Both the position numbers and the translations under genes were made by a program. Shown piece after piece: positions 10,706 through 19,971 of a stretch of DNA of 64,000 bases. Source of the DNA: Aquatica leii (Eukaryota > Arthropoda > Insecta > Coleoptera > Lampyridae). Within the stretch, counting starts at the first letter, position 1, and each line of letters starts with the position of its first letter. Below the pieces are notes generated by a model. That model saw only the letters and a program-made list of their open reading frames with translations, was not told the DNA's origin and did not search any database. The stretch lies in the NCBI GenBank assembly GCA_035610365.1, contig CM069432.1, positions 185,923,027 through 185,987,026 of the forward strand, given 5' to 3'.

Positions 10706-12890
10706 CTATATGCCTTTAGATGCTCCCGTGTCATCAGACAACTCATAGGTCTGATACGAAACTTTCCGTTTCACGTAGAACGGACGGATAAACTTAGGTG
10801 CCAGTTTGGCCGAGAAATATCGAGATGCATCAGAAAGAACATAATTCTTTCGCCACACTGTGTCTCCCACCTCAAAAGGTGCTGGACGACGACGTAAATC
10901 GTAATAATATTTAGCGCGGACATAAGCGGCATTCAAGCGATTCTTAATGTCGACGTAAACTTCTCTAAACGCTGGGCCTCTTTCGGCCAAAAAGGTACGA
11001 TCGGCAAAAGCTAGATCGTCGATAGTGTCTGAATCGGTAGTTTTTCCATGACGTGATCCGTCGAGACAGATTTCACGTCCAAAATTAGCGAAAAACGGCG
11101 TTAAGCCGGTGACTTCATGTACAGCGGTACGAATAGCACATGCTACTTTAGCAAGATACTTATCCCAATGTCGATGGTTGTCTTCGATATATGACGATAA
11201 CATTGTCTTCATGACTCGGTTAACTCTTTCTGTTGGATTCGCTTGTGGATGATAATTAGCGTTAAAAATAATTTTGGACTTATATGACGAAACCATTTTC
11301 GTAAATTCTGAACTACGAAACTGTGTGCCGTTATCACACAAAAGATATTGAGGAACTCCAAACATTAAAAATACATCTTCTTCAAGACGTTTGGTAACTG
11401 CTGCGGCAGTAGCGGAACGTAACGGGAAAAATAAAACAAATTTCGAAAAATAATCTGCAACCACAAGGATATACGAATAACCACTCTTAGATCGCGGTAG
11501 CGGTCCAACAAGATCGGTAGAAATCAACTGCCAAGGTTTGTCCACAACAGGATGACGGGTCATAAGGCCAGCAGGACGTTTCTGTTCTGGCTTATGCGTG
11601 ATACAAACTTTACAACCATTGATGTAACGAATAACGTCAGCCTTCATCTTAGGCCAGTAATAAAGCGTTCGTTCGAGAGTCTTAAAGATACCAAGGTGTC
11701 CAGCGGTAGGCTCATCGTGAAACTTTGACAATATTTCGAGTCGGTTAGACTTAGGCACAACTTCTCTCCAATTGTCATTCTCAGAACGAAGATCGGGATA
11801 GTCTACGGTAACATGCTTAAATAGCTTTCCGTTACTAATTTTCCACTGTGGAAAAGCGTTAGGTTTTGAACGTACACGTTCCATAAGTTTCGATAACCAT
11901 TTGTCCGAAGACTTAGGTTCGGTAATGTCACAATCGGTGGTAATGTTGTCGATAGCTGGTACTGAACGAGATAATGCGTCAGGTACGACATGATCCTTTC
12001 CTTTACGATGAATGATCGTAAAATCAAATTGCTGAAGTCTAACAGCCCATCGTGCTAGACGACCGGTAGGTTCCTTTAAATTATGTAACCAGACTAATGA
12101 TGCGTGATCGGTAACTACAGTGAAAGTTGTTCCTTCAAGATAGGGGCGTAATTTTTCAATAGACCAAAGGACAGCCAAACACTCCTTTTCGGTAGTTGAA
12201 TACTTGCGTTCACACTTCGTGAGCGACCTACTATTATAACAAATAACACGTTCTTCACCGTCGATAAACTGTGTAAGAACTGAACCGAGACCAAAATCAG
12301 AAGCGTCAGTTTGAACTGTAAACGGAACATTGAAATCAGGGCAAGACAAAATAGGTGTGGAAACTAAACAATTCTTAATGATCTGAAAGGCTTCATCACA
12401 ATCACTAGTCCAATTAAAGCTGGAATTCTTCTTTAACAGAGACGTCAATGGAGCGATAATTGTCGAAAAATTCGGTACAAATCGGCGATACCACGAGGCC
12501 ATGCCTATAATTCTTCTAACTTCAGCGACACCAGTGGGAACTGGAATACGCAAAATTGCATCAACCTTTTCCGGGTCAACCGACAAACCAGTAGAATTTA
12601 CTATAAAACCAAGATACTTAAGTTCAGGTTTACAAAAATGACATTTGTCTTTACTTAACATCAAATTAGCCTCTCTAAGGCGACGAAGAACTTCAGTTAA
12701 CACTTCCATGTGTTTCTCGAAGGAAGGAGCGCAAATAATGACGTCATCTAAATAAACAAAAACGTAAGGCTCTAATTCGGGACCTAAAACTCGATCAATC
12801 AACCTCTGCCAAGAAGCTGGTGCGTTAGCTAAACCAAACGGTAAGCGCGTGAATTGGAATAACCCACGGTTCGGAACTGTAAAGCGGTAT
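10706..12890 (-). CDS. pol: Pol, C-terminal part: reverse transcriptase, RNase H, integrase
   Basis: Open for about 700 residues from the first methionine at 12802, and open upstream to the frameshift near 12891. Order of domains: reverse transcriptase fingers/palm with VFVYLDDVI, thumb region, RNase H with QTDASDFGLGSVLTQ and ending HRKGKDHVVPDALSR, integrase zinc finger (H...H...C-x2-C, GHLGIFKTLERTLYYWP then GCKVC), integrase core with TDLVGPLP, CDNGTQF and NPTERVNR (D, D, E). All catalytic acids are visible. It ends at 10706 without a chromodomain. The ATG at 12802 is not the biological start, since Pol is made as a fusion with the upstream part. Confidence 0.92.
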
Positions 12891-13893
12891 ACTGCTTAGA
12901 CTCTTCGCTTAAAGGAATCTGCCAATAAGCGGACTTAATGTCGAGAGATGAAATAAACTTAGCGTCACGAAGACGATCCAAAATAGACGAAACGTAAGGT
13001 AAAGGATAAGCGTCCTTTTCGGTAACTTTGTTGACTTTTCTAAAGTCCACGCAAAAACGATAAGAGTTGTCCTTCTTCTTCACCAATAAGATAGGGCTCG
13101 ACCAAGCGCTGTTTGATTTTTCTACAACGCCTAACTTCAACATTTTCTCTAACTCCAGATCGATTTGTTTCTGGATAAACGGCGAAACTCGGTAATATCG
13201 TTGCTTGATTGGTTCGGAAGTAGTTTTGATCTGATGTTCGATCAAGTTGGTGCATCCAAAATTTTCATTCGAAGAAGAAAAGTGATTACTAACTAAATTG
13301 TCTAACTGATTGAGCTGTTCTGAGGAAAGATCGAGACGAGACTTAATAACGGAATCTTTATCTTCCAATTGTGAAATGGTGTCCATATTTTCGAAACGCC
13401 ATTCACCTTTTCTAAGATCAGGAACGATACCTGCTTGTTTCCAAAAATCAACACCTAAAATTAAATTATGCGGAACGTCAGGAACAACTAAAACTTCTAA
13501 AACAATAATTTTTCCTTTAAGTTCGATAGGGACGAGAAGTGAACCTAAACTTTGTACTGATTTACCATTAGCTACAATACAATTAACTTTATCTGACTTA
13601 TTTAACTTTAAACCTAATTGACTAAAAATTTCCCAACCCTTAGAACCAACAATAGTGCGAGAAGCGCCACTATCTAATAAACTTAAAATTTCGTGACCAA
13701 AAACTTTAACGTAGACAAAAGGTCTTTCGTCAGACTCAGCAGACTCTAAAACATAATCTAAAACGACTTTATTCTTAACAAAACTCTTTTTCTTCGAAGA
13801 ATGTAAACTATTAAAATAGACAGCCGATTTAACTTTGACCTCAGACGTCACTAAACGGCTTCTTAGTACGTCCTTTACTCGTTTCCCGAACAC
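12829..13893 (-). CDS. pol: Pol, N-terminal part: protease and start of reverse transcriptase
   Basis: Begins inside the end of gag (19-nt overlap) in the -1 frame, as expected for ribosomal frameshift expression. Protease active site LLDSGASRTIVG lies near residue 70. A linker follows, then reverse transcriptase from about residue 225 with WSSPILLVKKKDNSYRFCVDFR and LDIKSAYWQIPL. After KQYTA the frame runs into missense and stops: one nucleotide is missing near 12891 relative to the continuing frame (10706-12890). This single lesion is the only break seen in pol, so the copy is dead but very recently so. Confidence 0.9.
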   Translation of the reverse strand: MFGKRVKDVLRSRLVTSEVKVKSAVYFNSLHSSKKKSFVKNKVVLDYVLESAESDERPFVYVKVFGHEILSLLDSGASRTIVGSKGWEIFSQLGLKLNKSDKVNCIVANGKSVQSLGSLLVPIELKGKIIVLEVLVVPDVPHNLILGVDFWKQAGIVPDLRKGEWRFENMDTISQLEDKDSVIKSRLDLSSEQLNQLDNLVSNHFSSSNENFGCTNLIEHQIKTTSEPIKQRYYRVSPFIQKQIDLELEKMLKLGVVEKSNSAWSSPILLVKKKDNSYRFCVDFRKVNKVTEKDAYPLPYVSSILDRLRDAKFISSLDIKSAYWQIPLSEESKQYTALQFRTVGYSNSRAYRLV

Positions 13894-15278
13894 TTAGAAC
13901 AAGTGCGGACCGTAACGTTAGATTTTCCACAACGATAACAAAATAAACCTTTCTTAGGTTCTTTGCAAGAAGCAGCTCGATGGTTTGGCTTCCTACAATT
14001 CCAACATAATTGCGGACTACTTCGATTAGAAGAAGCAGGCGCATTAACGATAGCTAACCTTCGTGAAGAAGGTGCGATATTAGAAGACGGTAATCGTGAA
14101 TTTTGTCTAACAGGTGGTGTAGATTTTTCACCACTACTAACGTTATTCGAAGAACGAGAAACTGCAATGTCCTTAACTTGAGATGTTACGTAAGCGAGAT
14201 CAGGCTCCATGTCCTGCTTTCTACGAGATGGAGGCGTGTAAGCTTCAATAGCTTGCATGCGGTCCTCGATAATACGACCAAATTTAATTAACTCCTCAAT
14301 TGAAGTAACTGACGACAAACCAAGCTGAGTTTGATAAACGGGAGAAATATTTCTTAATAAAATCTTTAACTGCTTTTCTTCAGAAAAAGGCTCATCGAGA
14401 CGTGAAAACATGTTGCGAATAATAGCAACGTAAATACCCATAGGTTCATCATTAGCTTGAGTACGACGCTTAATTTCTTCAATAAGTCGTTCGTCATAAT
14501 CGGTAGGCTGAAATTGTTCACGTAAAAACTTTACTAAGTCTTCCCAAGAATTAACTGAATTACGAATGGATCTAACAAAAATCAATGCATGACCTGTAAA
14601 AAGATCAGTACACTCCAAAAATAACTGATGACTTGAAACGTTACGCGATAATTGAAGTTCGGCAACTCGTTCTAAAAATGCATTCAATGAAATTGACTTT
14701 GCGTCACCAGAAAACTTTAAGTTCCATTTCGAAACTGAAACACTCTTAACATGACTAATAAAATTTTGACTAACAGCAGAAGACGTCGGTAAAGCGTTAT
14801 CAACTACAGAAGGTTGAACGATAGGTTCGATGACTTCATCGGCGGAAGTAGACGGATTCGAAACAACAATTTGTTTATCCAAAAGTTCGTACTGCGAAAT
14901 TAAAACAACTAAATCTTTTAAAAACTCATCTTTAACTTGAGAATCGTCACCTTGAATAGGAATTGAATTGCCAATACGGTTTAACAAATATTTAATTTTG
15001 GTTTCAATAGTAGAAGAAATTTTTGTAGTCGGAGTAATTTTCAATGAATCTATTAATTTTCTAAGCTCATCGATACCTTCTCTAATCGCTAATTTATCTG
15101 CATTAAAATCGAACGGATACACGGGACGAGATATCTTTCCGGCGGCTTCTTCAATAAGAAAATTCTTGAGTAAACCTCGTAATACGACAACACCTAAAGA
15201 TGCATCACCACCTCTAATCAGAATTTCATAACGTAATTCGTTATGCGATAAACGATCAACAATCAATTTGTAACCCAT
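13875..15278 (-). CDS. gag: Gag with zinc knuckles
   Basis: 467 residues starting MGYKLIVDRL at the first ATG after the primer binding site, 105 bp inside the 5' LTR boundary. The middle (about residues 185-345) resembles the retrotransposon Gag capsid domain (FLERVAELQLSRNVSSHQLF, WEDLVKFLREQFQP). The C-terminus has a canonical knuckle CWNCRKPNHRAASC (C-x2-C-x4-H-x4-C) and a second unit CYRCGKSNVTVRTC in which the histidine position is valine. Gag forms the particle and the knuckles bind RNA. It overlaps pol by 19 nt. Confidence 0.88.
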   Translation of the reverse strand: MGYKLIVDRLSHNELRYEILIRGGDASLGVVVLRGLLKNFLIEEAAGKISRPVYPFDFNADKLAIREGIDELRKLIDSLKITPTTKISSTIETKIKYLLNRIGNSIPIQGDDSQVKDEFLKDLVVLISQYELLDKQIVVSNPSTSADEVIEPIVQPSVVDNALPTSSAVSQNFISHVKSVSVSKWNLKFSGDAKSISLNAFLERVAELQLSRNVSSHQLFLECTDLFTGHALIFVRSIRNSVNSWEDLVKFLREQFQPTDYDERLIEEIKRRTQANDEPMGIYVAIIRNMFSRLDEPFSEEKQLKILLRNISPVYQTQLGLSSVTSIEELIKFGRIIEDRMQAIEAYTPPSRRKQDMEPDLAYVTSQVKDIAVSRSSNNVSSGEKSTPPVRQNSRLPSSNIAPSSRRLAIVNAPASSNRSSPQLCWNCRKPNHRAASCKEPKKGLFCYRCGKSNVTVRTCSKCSGNE

Positions 15279-15354
15279 TTTAAAATGTAATTACAAAACG
15301 GTAAAGTCTTCCAAAATCACGAAACTTAACAGGCAAACTAAAATTCGAAAAAGG

Positions 15355-15373
15355 CCACACGATGGAGACGCCA
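15355..15373 (-). promoter_or_regulatory. candidate tRNA primer binding site of gypsy element 1
   Basis: Minus strand TGGCGTCTCCATCGTGTGG starts with the TGG complementary to a tRNA CCA end. It sits 9 nt inside the 5' LTR, a wider gap than the usual 0-3 nt. I could not assign the tRNA. Confidence 0.45.
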
Positions 15374-15382
15374 AATTATTTA

Positions 15383-17206
15383 TGTTACATGCCAAAATTA
15401 ACACAAAGTCACTGCCTGCAATGTAGTAACATAAACGGGGGTGTGCCACTAGCTCAATGGAGAAGGGGGGTGGGTTTTATTTAAAAGTTTCGTGATCGAA
15501 TTGGATAAACTTGACGAAAACACAAAATCGATAAATAATAATGTCGAAATAAAAGGGCGCCAGGAAGGAATAAAGCTTAATGGACTAATGACCCTTGCCA
15601 ACCATAAGTCCGCTTCTGTAGTATACACCCCCAACGGACTTACCTTAGAGGGTGAATTCGCTAAAACCTAAAATAAACTAATAAAGTTACACACGCGGAG
15701 GCCGACGGAATTAAAAGCTCTTTACAATTTAACAATTTAACATTTATTTGAACAAAATAAAACAAAATGAATAAAATAATAAAATAATTGAATTGAGATT
15801 ATCAAAATAAAATACACAAAACAGTAGCAAAATAATAAAAAAAATAATACGTGAATGCACGTTTGATCAAAACAAATTTAAAGTTAATGGAATAAAATAC
15901 ACAAACAAAATAATAAAATACACAATACAGACTTTTAAAGAAATAAACAGCACAAATTAATCAATCTTAAAACATCTATGATCACGGCCGTGTGTGTGTC
16001 GATATAATTCAAAAACAAAATGAAATAAACTTATAAACTAATTTATATATATATATAATTTGAATCGATAATTCGGTCCCGTTTAATAAATTTTAAACTT
16101 GGGATAAAACAGTACCGTAAAATACGGTCATTAATTAGTTACATTAACGTTAACTTCGAAACACTTGTAATTTTTACTTGAAAATTCAAAGCTTTTAACA
16201 CTTAAAACACGTAAATAATATCTTCTCGATTAAATAAATGGTGCAACATAAATACCTTGAATTCGTCGTAACTGCAGGAACGAACTTATGGTTAGTCCGA
16301 GGTGACCAAACGAAAGGTACTCCAAATAATTTCTATGCCGGCGGAAGAATTTCCTTTAACACTTAACATAATCCGCACAAAGGCGAAGACAGGACACAGT
16401 ACAACCAAACGATTGCATATCCAACTTGAAACGTGAGTTTTACTTATGGAAACCGTGAAATTTGCTTAACCCGTAAATTACGAACTTTGAAAAGAAGACA
16501 AAAATCAAACTTTTCACCCACTACACTTCATTTTCACGGTACCAATTTTCTTTTAACTTCCGCGGTACGGCATAACGACAGGGTTAACGTACCCTTACCA
16601 CCCGGTAACCGGTAATTTTAATTGCGACCAACGATCGATTGATGATTATTCGCCCGCCAAAACCGAGCTCTCTCATATTTAACACTTCGTCTTCCCACTA
16701 AATTCCCTCCGCTTGCGCGGTAACATCCACGTAAAAGATAGAGCATCAAAACAAACGCACTTAACAAAGACGGCAATTATAATTAGCCACGTGAATTTCC
16801 ATTGCGTCGACCTTCGACCGAAATATTTCCCATCGAAATCCTTAGCTTGCATAACTGCAGGTGTCTCATGATAACGCTTAATCTAATAGGATTCAGCCTA
16901 AACAAGAAAAATGGATCAACTTACATTCCAAAAAGGAAGTCGTAAATTATATTGAATTGTTATTTTACGAAGATAACTAAGTAAAGTACTAAATCAAAAA
17001 CAAAACTACGGATCTTTATGCATTTAAAAGTAAATACCAATAAACTTAAACCACACAAATAACGAGCAAAACGTTCTTGAAGCTAATACCGTATCAAACG
17101 ACGAAAACAAAACCAAACAACAAAAAAAACGCCAATTCAGCCAGCTGAATCTATTTATGGGGCCTGTCATAAAAAGAAAACTGCTGAATAACAAACGCAG
17201 GTCACA
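15383..17206 (-). repeat. 5' LTR of gypsy element 1
   Basis: 1824 bp, long for an insect Ty3/gypsy LTR. Runs TGTTAC to GTCACA on the plus strand. It keeps the 15610-15912 segment lost from the other LTR. Promoter and polyadenylation signals for the minus-strand transcript should lie here, but I did not pin them. Confidence 0.92.
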
Positions 17207-17210
17207 AAAT
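17207..17210. repeat. target site duplication AAAT, right
   Basis: Directly follows the CA end of the LTR at 17206 and equals 8616-8619. Confidence 0.75.
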
Positions 17211-19511
17211 GTCTTAACAAAAGTTGTATAATAAGAGAAATATTACTGTAAATTTTTTTTGTGGTAATTAAACATAATAAATCATTAAATAAAACAATTT
17301 AATTTTTTTATGGAATTCGTTTCACACTAGTTGTTCAAAGCTATCGCCTCGTTGTTGAAAGCAGAATCTTGCTGGACATATTCGTGAATTGCTAGAAGTT
17401 ACTAAGCCTTGGTCTTGCCGTAAAATTATCTCCGCAGCGCCTCAATGCGGTTTATCTAAGTCAATCATTTTGTTGATGTATTCAATGGTCTTCCCATAAA
17501 TAAAAATTAACAGAGTTCAGGTCGGGTGACCGAGAAAGTCATAGAACAGGCCCACTTCGACCTATCCATTTATTTTTAAACACATTATCTAAATTGTTAA
17601 AGGACAATGTTACATGTGGCAACACTGAAATAAGTAGTTTTTCAGTTTTGTAATAGTAATTTATGTAACAAGCGTTCAAAAGTATATCATAGCATAACGA
17701 ACGCTAATGCGACGCGAGGCCGCACGGCCGAGCGTTGCATGTGAGTGAGTTGTGCTATGAAATTTTTGACGAGAGTAACGTACATTATTTTTTGTGTTGC
17801 CTTTTGTAAAGTTATATTCTTTTTTGAAAAAATAAAAAAAAGCACCAGAAATATAGTGTTTGTACTACATTTATTACTAAATCTGTCAAATTTGACATTA
17901 ACTTTAATATCGTTTTTTTCAATTCTAACTGAATTTCGACAGTTTTTAAATGACTTTTCTACCTGCCGCATACTCGTTTTAATATAATAATTGACTTTGA
18001 ACACTTAGCTTTATGTGGATTTCTAGTTTTCATTTGGCCACACTACAGCTTTTTTCGCCCATTACGTAACTACACTAACGAACGAATATTAGCGTTTGCG
18101 ATGTTGGCAGCGCAAAAAAGTTGTTACGTTTTAAGAATTGAGTACTAGTTTATTTGTGTTTTTGTACCTTTATAACAAATCAAATAGCTTCGTACCACTG
18201 TGCACATATTCTACATAAATGTTGGTAAACTAAACAATTAAAATACGTTTGTGTGCTATTTTGAAGAAACAACATTCGTCGAAAAAATTTTAAACGCACT
18301 TCTTTCAATAGTTCTATCAACTAATTTTGCAAAAAAAGTAGATAATCATTTTTACTCAATCAATTGGGTAACATAAGAATGCCAATAAGTTGTCCGTTGG
18401 ACAGTCCGGCACAAACGTTTATCGAAAATCTGTGGATATGATTATGACAAACAGAATGTAGATTTTCAACACTCCAGATATAAGTCATAAACCAATACAA
18501 TGGAATTCTGAAATTTTATCATTTTTCTGTAGAAACCATCGGCAAAATTGTAAACGTAAAGAATAATCTGCAGGTCGTAAAATTTGTATTTTTGTACAGA
18601 GAAAAGATACAATGGATTCTCGTGCAATTTTCGCCACCTTTTTTAAAGTGTTGAATTGCTCCTTGAAAATAAAAACAAAAAAAGGTTAACAGTAATATTT
18701 TTCTTATTATGGAACTTAAAAATTTGTGCCCCCAAGGGAGGTCAATTTAGCCCTCTGCAAAATTATTGTAATAATAAATATTTTAGAATTAATGGTTTAT
18801 AGGGTGTCATGATATAATTTTTATATCAAATTTGATTTCCAATTTTCAAGCATTTTTTTTAAGCATATGACCTATTATTTCTCCGCAAGAACAGTACCAA
18901 TTTTAATTGCGTGCCAATAATTTGCAGTATGTTACAGACAATAGGCAGCTCAACGTATTTGGGATAGATTTTGCTTATTTGTGCATTTCTTGTTACATTG
19001 ATTAGCATGAAATAGATGGTGTCCTGATATGTCCTAATATACATAGATAGATAAAGGTATACAATACATGCAGCAGTTGTACACAAGCTTTTTTATATGA
19101 TGAATAACTTTTTATAATATTAACCCATTGATTGCCAAGCCCAAATCAGAACTTTATCTCTGGAGGCCAAACGCATAGTTTTGTTATTTTTTGTATTATT
19201 TGCGTTTATTAATTTTTTTACATTTATGTGTTCTATTTATTAATTTTACTGACAATTAAATATGAATGACGTGGCTCGTTTTATCATGATAGAGAATTAT
19301 GTTACTCTGCAAGATCACGTCAATCATATGTGTATGACGTTAAAACTTGTTTTTTAGATACAGATTCGAGTAGAAGATAGAAGAAATAACTAGGAAAAAC
19401 AGACCTTTGACAAAAACTTTATTGGAAAAGTTAACCCAAAAAGTGCATCTGTCTAGTGACTCAGCAAAAGACTTCTGACAATTACTAGATCCTGCCTGAT
19501 CCGATTTAAAC
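17211..19511. other. AT-rich DNA, nothing recognised
   Basis: A small GC-rich patch at 17700-17740 stands out but contains no domain-coding frame. Frames at 17687-18004 and 18859-19582 look like chance. Confidence 0.5.
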
Positions 19512-19524
19512 AAAATTAATAAAT

Positions 19525-19637
19525 GTAAATAGCTATAACGGCGGTAATACGTTGAAATTGATTTAACACCCGCGAATTTCAAGACAGCTTTGAATATTTC
19601 TGCGGGTTAAAACCACAACGTAAAAGACATCAAGGGT
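19525..19637 (+). repeat. left arm of hairpin insertion
   Basis: Starts GTAAATAGCTATAACGGCGG and matches the reverse complement of 19787-19899 with scattered substitutions and short indels. Confidence 0.8.
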
Positions 19638-19711
19638 TACGTCCGTTATACTTAAATACAAAACTATAGTGTTGTCAATGCAATTGTGGGTATTACATTA
19701 GAGTGTATCTC

Positions 19712-19754
19712 CTACTGCTGAAGAGCCCCAAAAGGCGAAACAGCCGTCCAGTAG
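19712..19754 (+). ncRNA. type-I hammerhead ribozyme motif
   Basis: All core elements are present in order. Stem I is CTACTG (19712-19717) with CAGTAG (19749-19754), six perfect pairs. CTGAAGA (19718-19724) matches the CUGANGA core. Stem II is GCC/GGC (19725-19727, 19734-19736) around CCAAAA. GAAA (19737-19740) follows, then a two-pair stem III with loop AGCC, then the cleavage triplet GTC (19746-19748). Predicted cleavage is after C19748. The very short stem III is the form known from schistosome satellite and Penelope-like elements, which tend to act as dimers. Activity itself is inference. Confidence 0.8.
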
Positions 19755-19786
19755 TTCACTTTGGTGGCATTTGCACAATTGCATTA

Positions 19787-19899
19787 ACCCACAATGCCTT
19801 TTACGTTGTGGTTTTATCCCGCAGAATTATTCAAAACTGTTTTGAAATACGTGTGTGTTAAATAAATTTCAACGTGTTACCGCCGTTATAGCTATTTAC
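19787..19899 (-). repeat. right arm of hairpin insertion
   Basis: Reverse-complement partner of 19525-19637; ends GCTATTTAC. Confidence 0.8.
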
Positions 19900-19971
19900 A
19901 GTTATCTTTGTTACATAGTAAATGACACAACGAGATGGCTCTGCCATCAAACACTTATTAAAATTAATAAA

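Larger units (their letters stand above)
8616..17210 (-). mobile_element. Ty3/gypsy LTR retrotransposon 1, nearly complete and young
   Basis: Minus-strand element with long terminal repeats at 8620-10149 and 15383-17206, both running TGTTAC to GTCACA, flanked by AAAT at 8616-8619 and 17207-17210 as a 4-bp target duplication. Internal part of 5.2 kb encodes Gag and Pol with protease, reverse transcriptase, RNase H and integrase in Ty3/gypsy order. The LTRs differ at only about a dozen positions over 1.5 kb apart from one 0.3-kb indel, so insertion is recent. One nucleotide is missing in reverse transcriptase. I see no envelope gene and no clear chromodomain. Confidence 0.93.
19524..19959 (+). 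mobile_element. Penelope-like hairpin insertion carrying a hammerhead ribozyme
   Basis: A 436-bp unit with inverted arms (19525-19637 and 19787-19899, roughly 85 percent matching) around a 149-nt loop that contains the ribozyme motif. It is flanked by the 12-bp direct repeat AAAATTAATAAA (19512-19523 and 19960-19971), a possible target duplication, though it is AT-rich. After the right arm there is a 60-nt tail with a small hairpin GATGGCTCTGCCATC. Type-I hammerheads are known in Penelope-like elements; no reverse transcriptase is present, so this would be non-autonomous. Confidence 0.6.

Noticed and set aside
17687..18004. Overlapping open frames on both strands
   Set aside because: No domain, low-complexity composition, likely chance.
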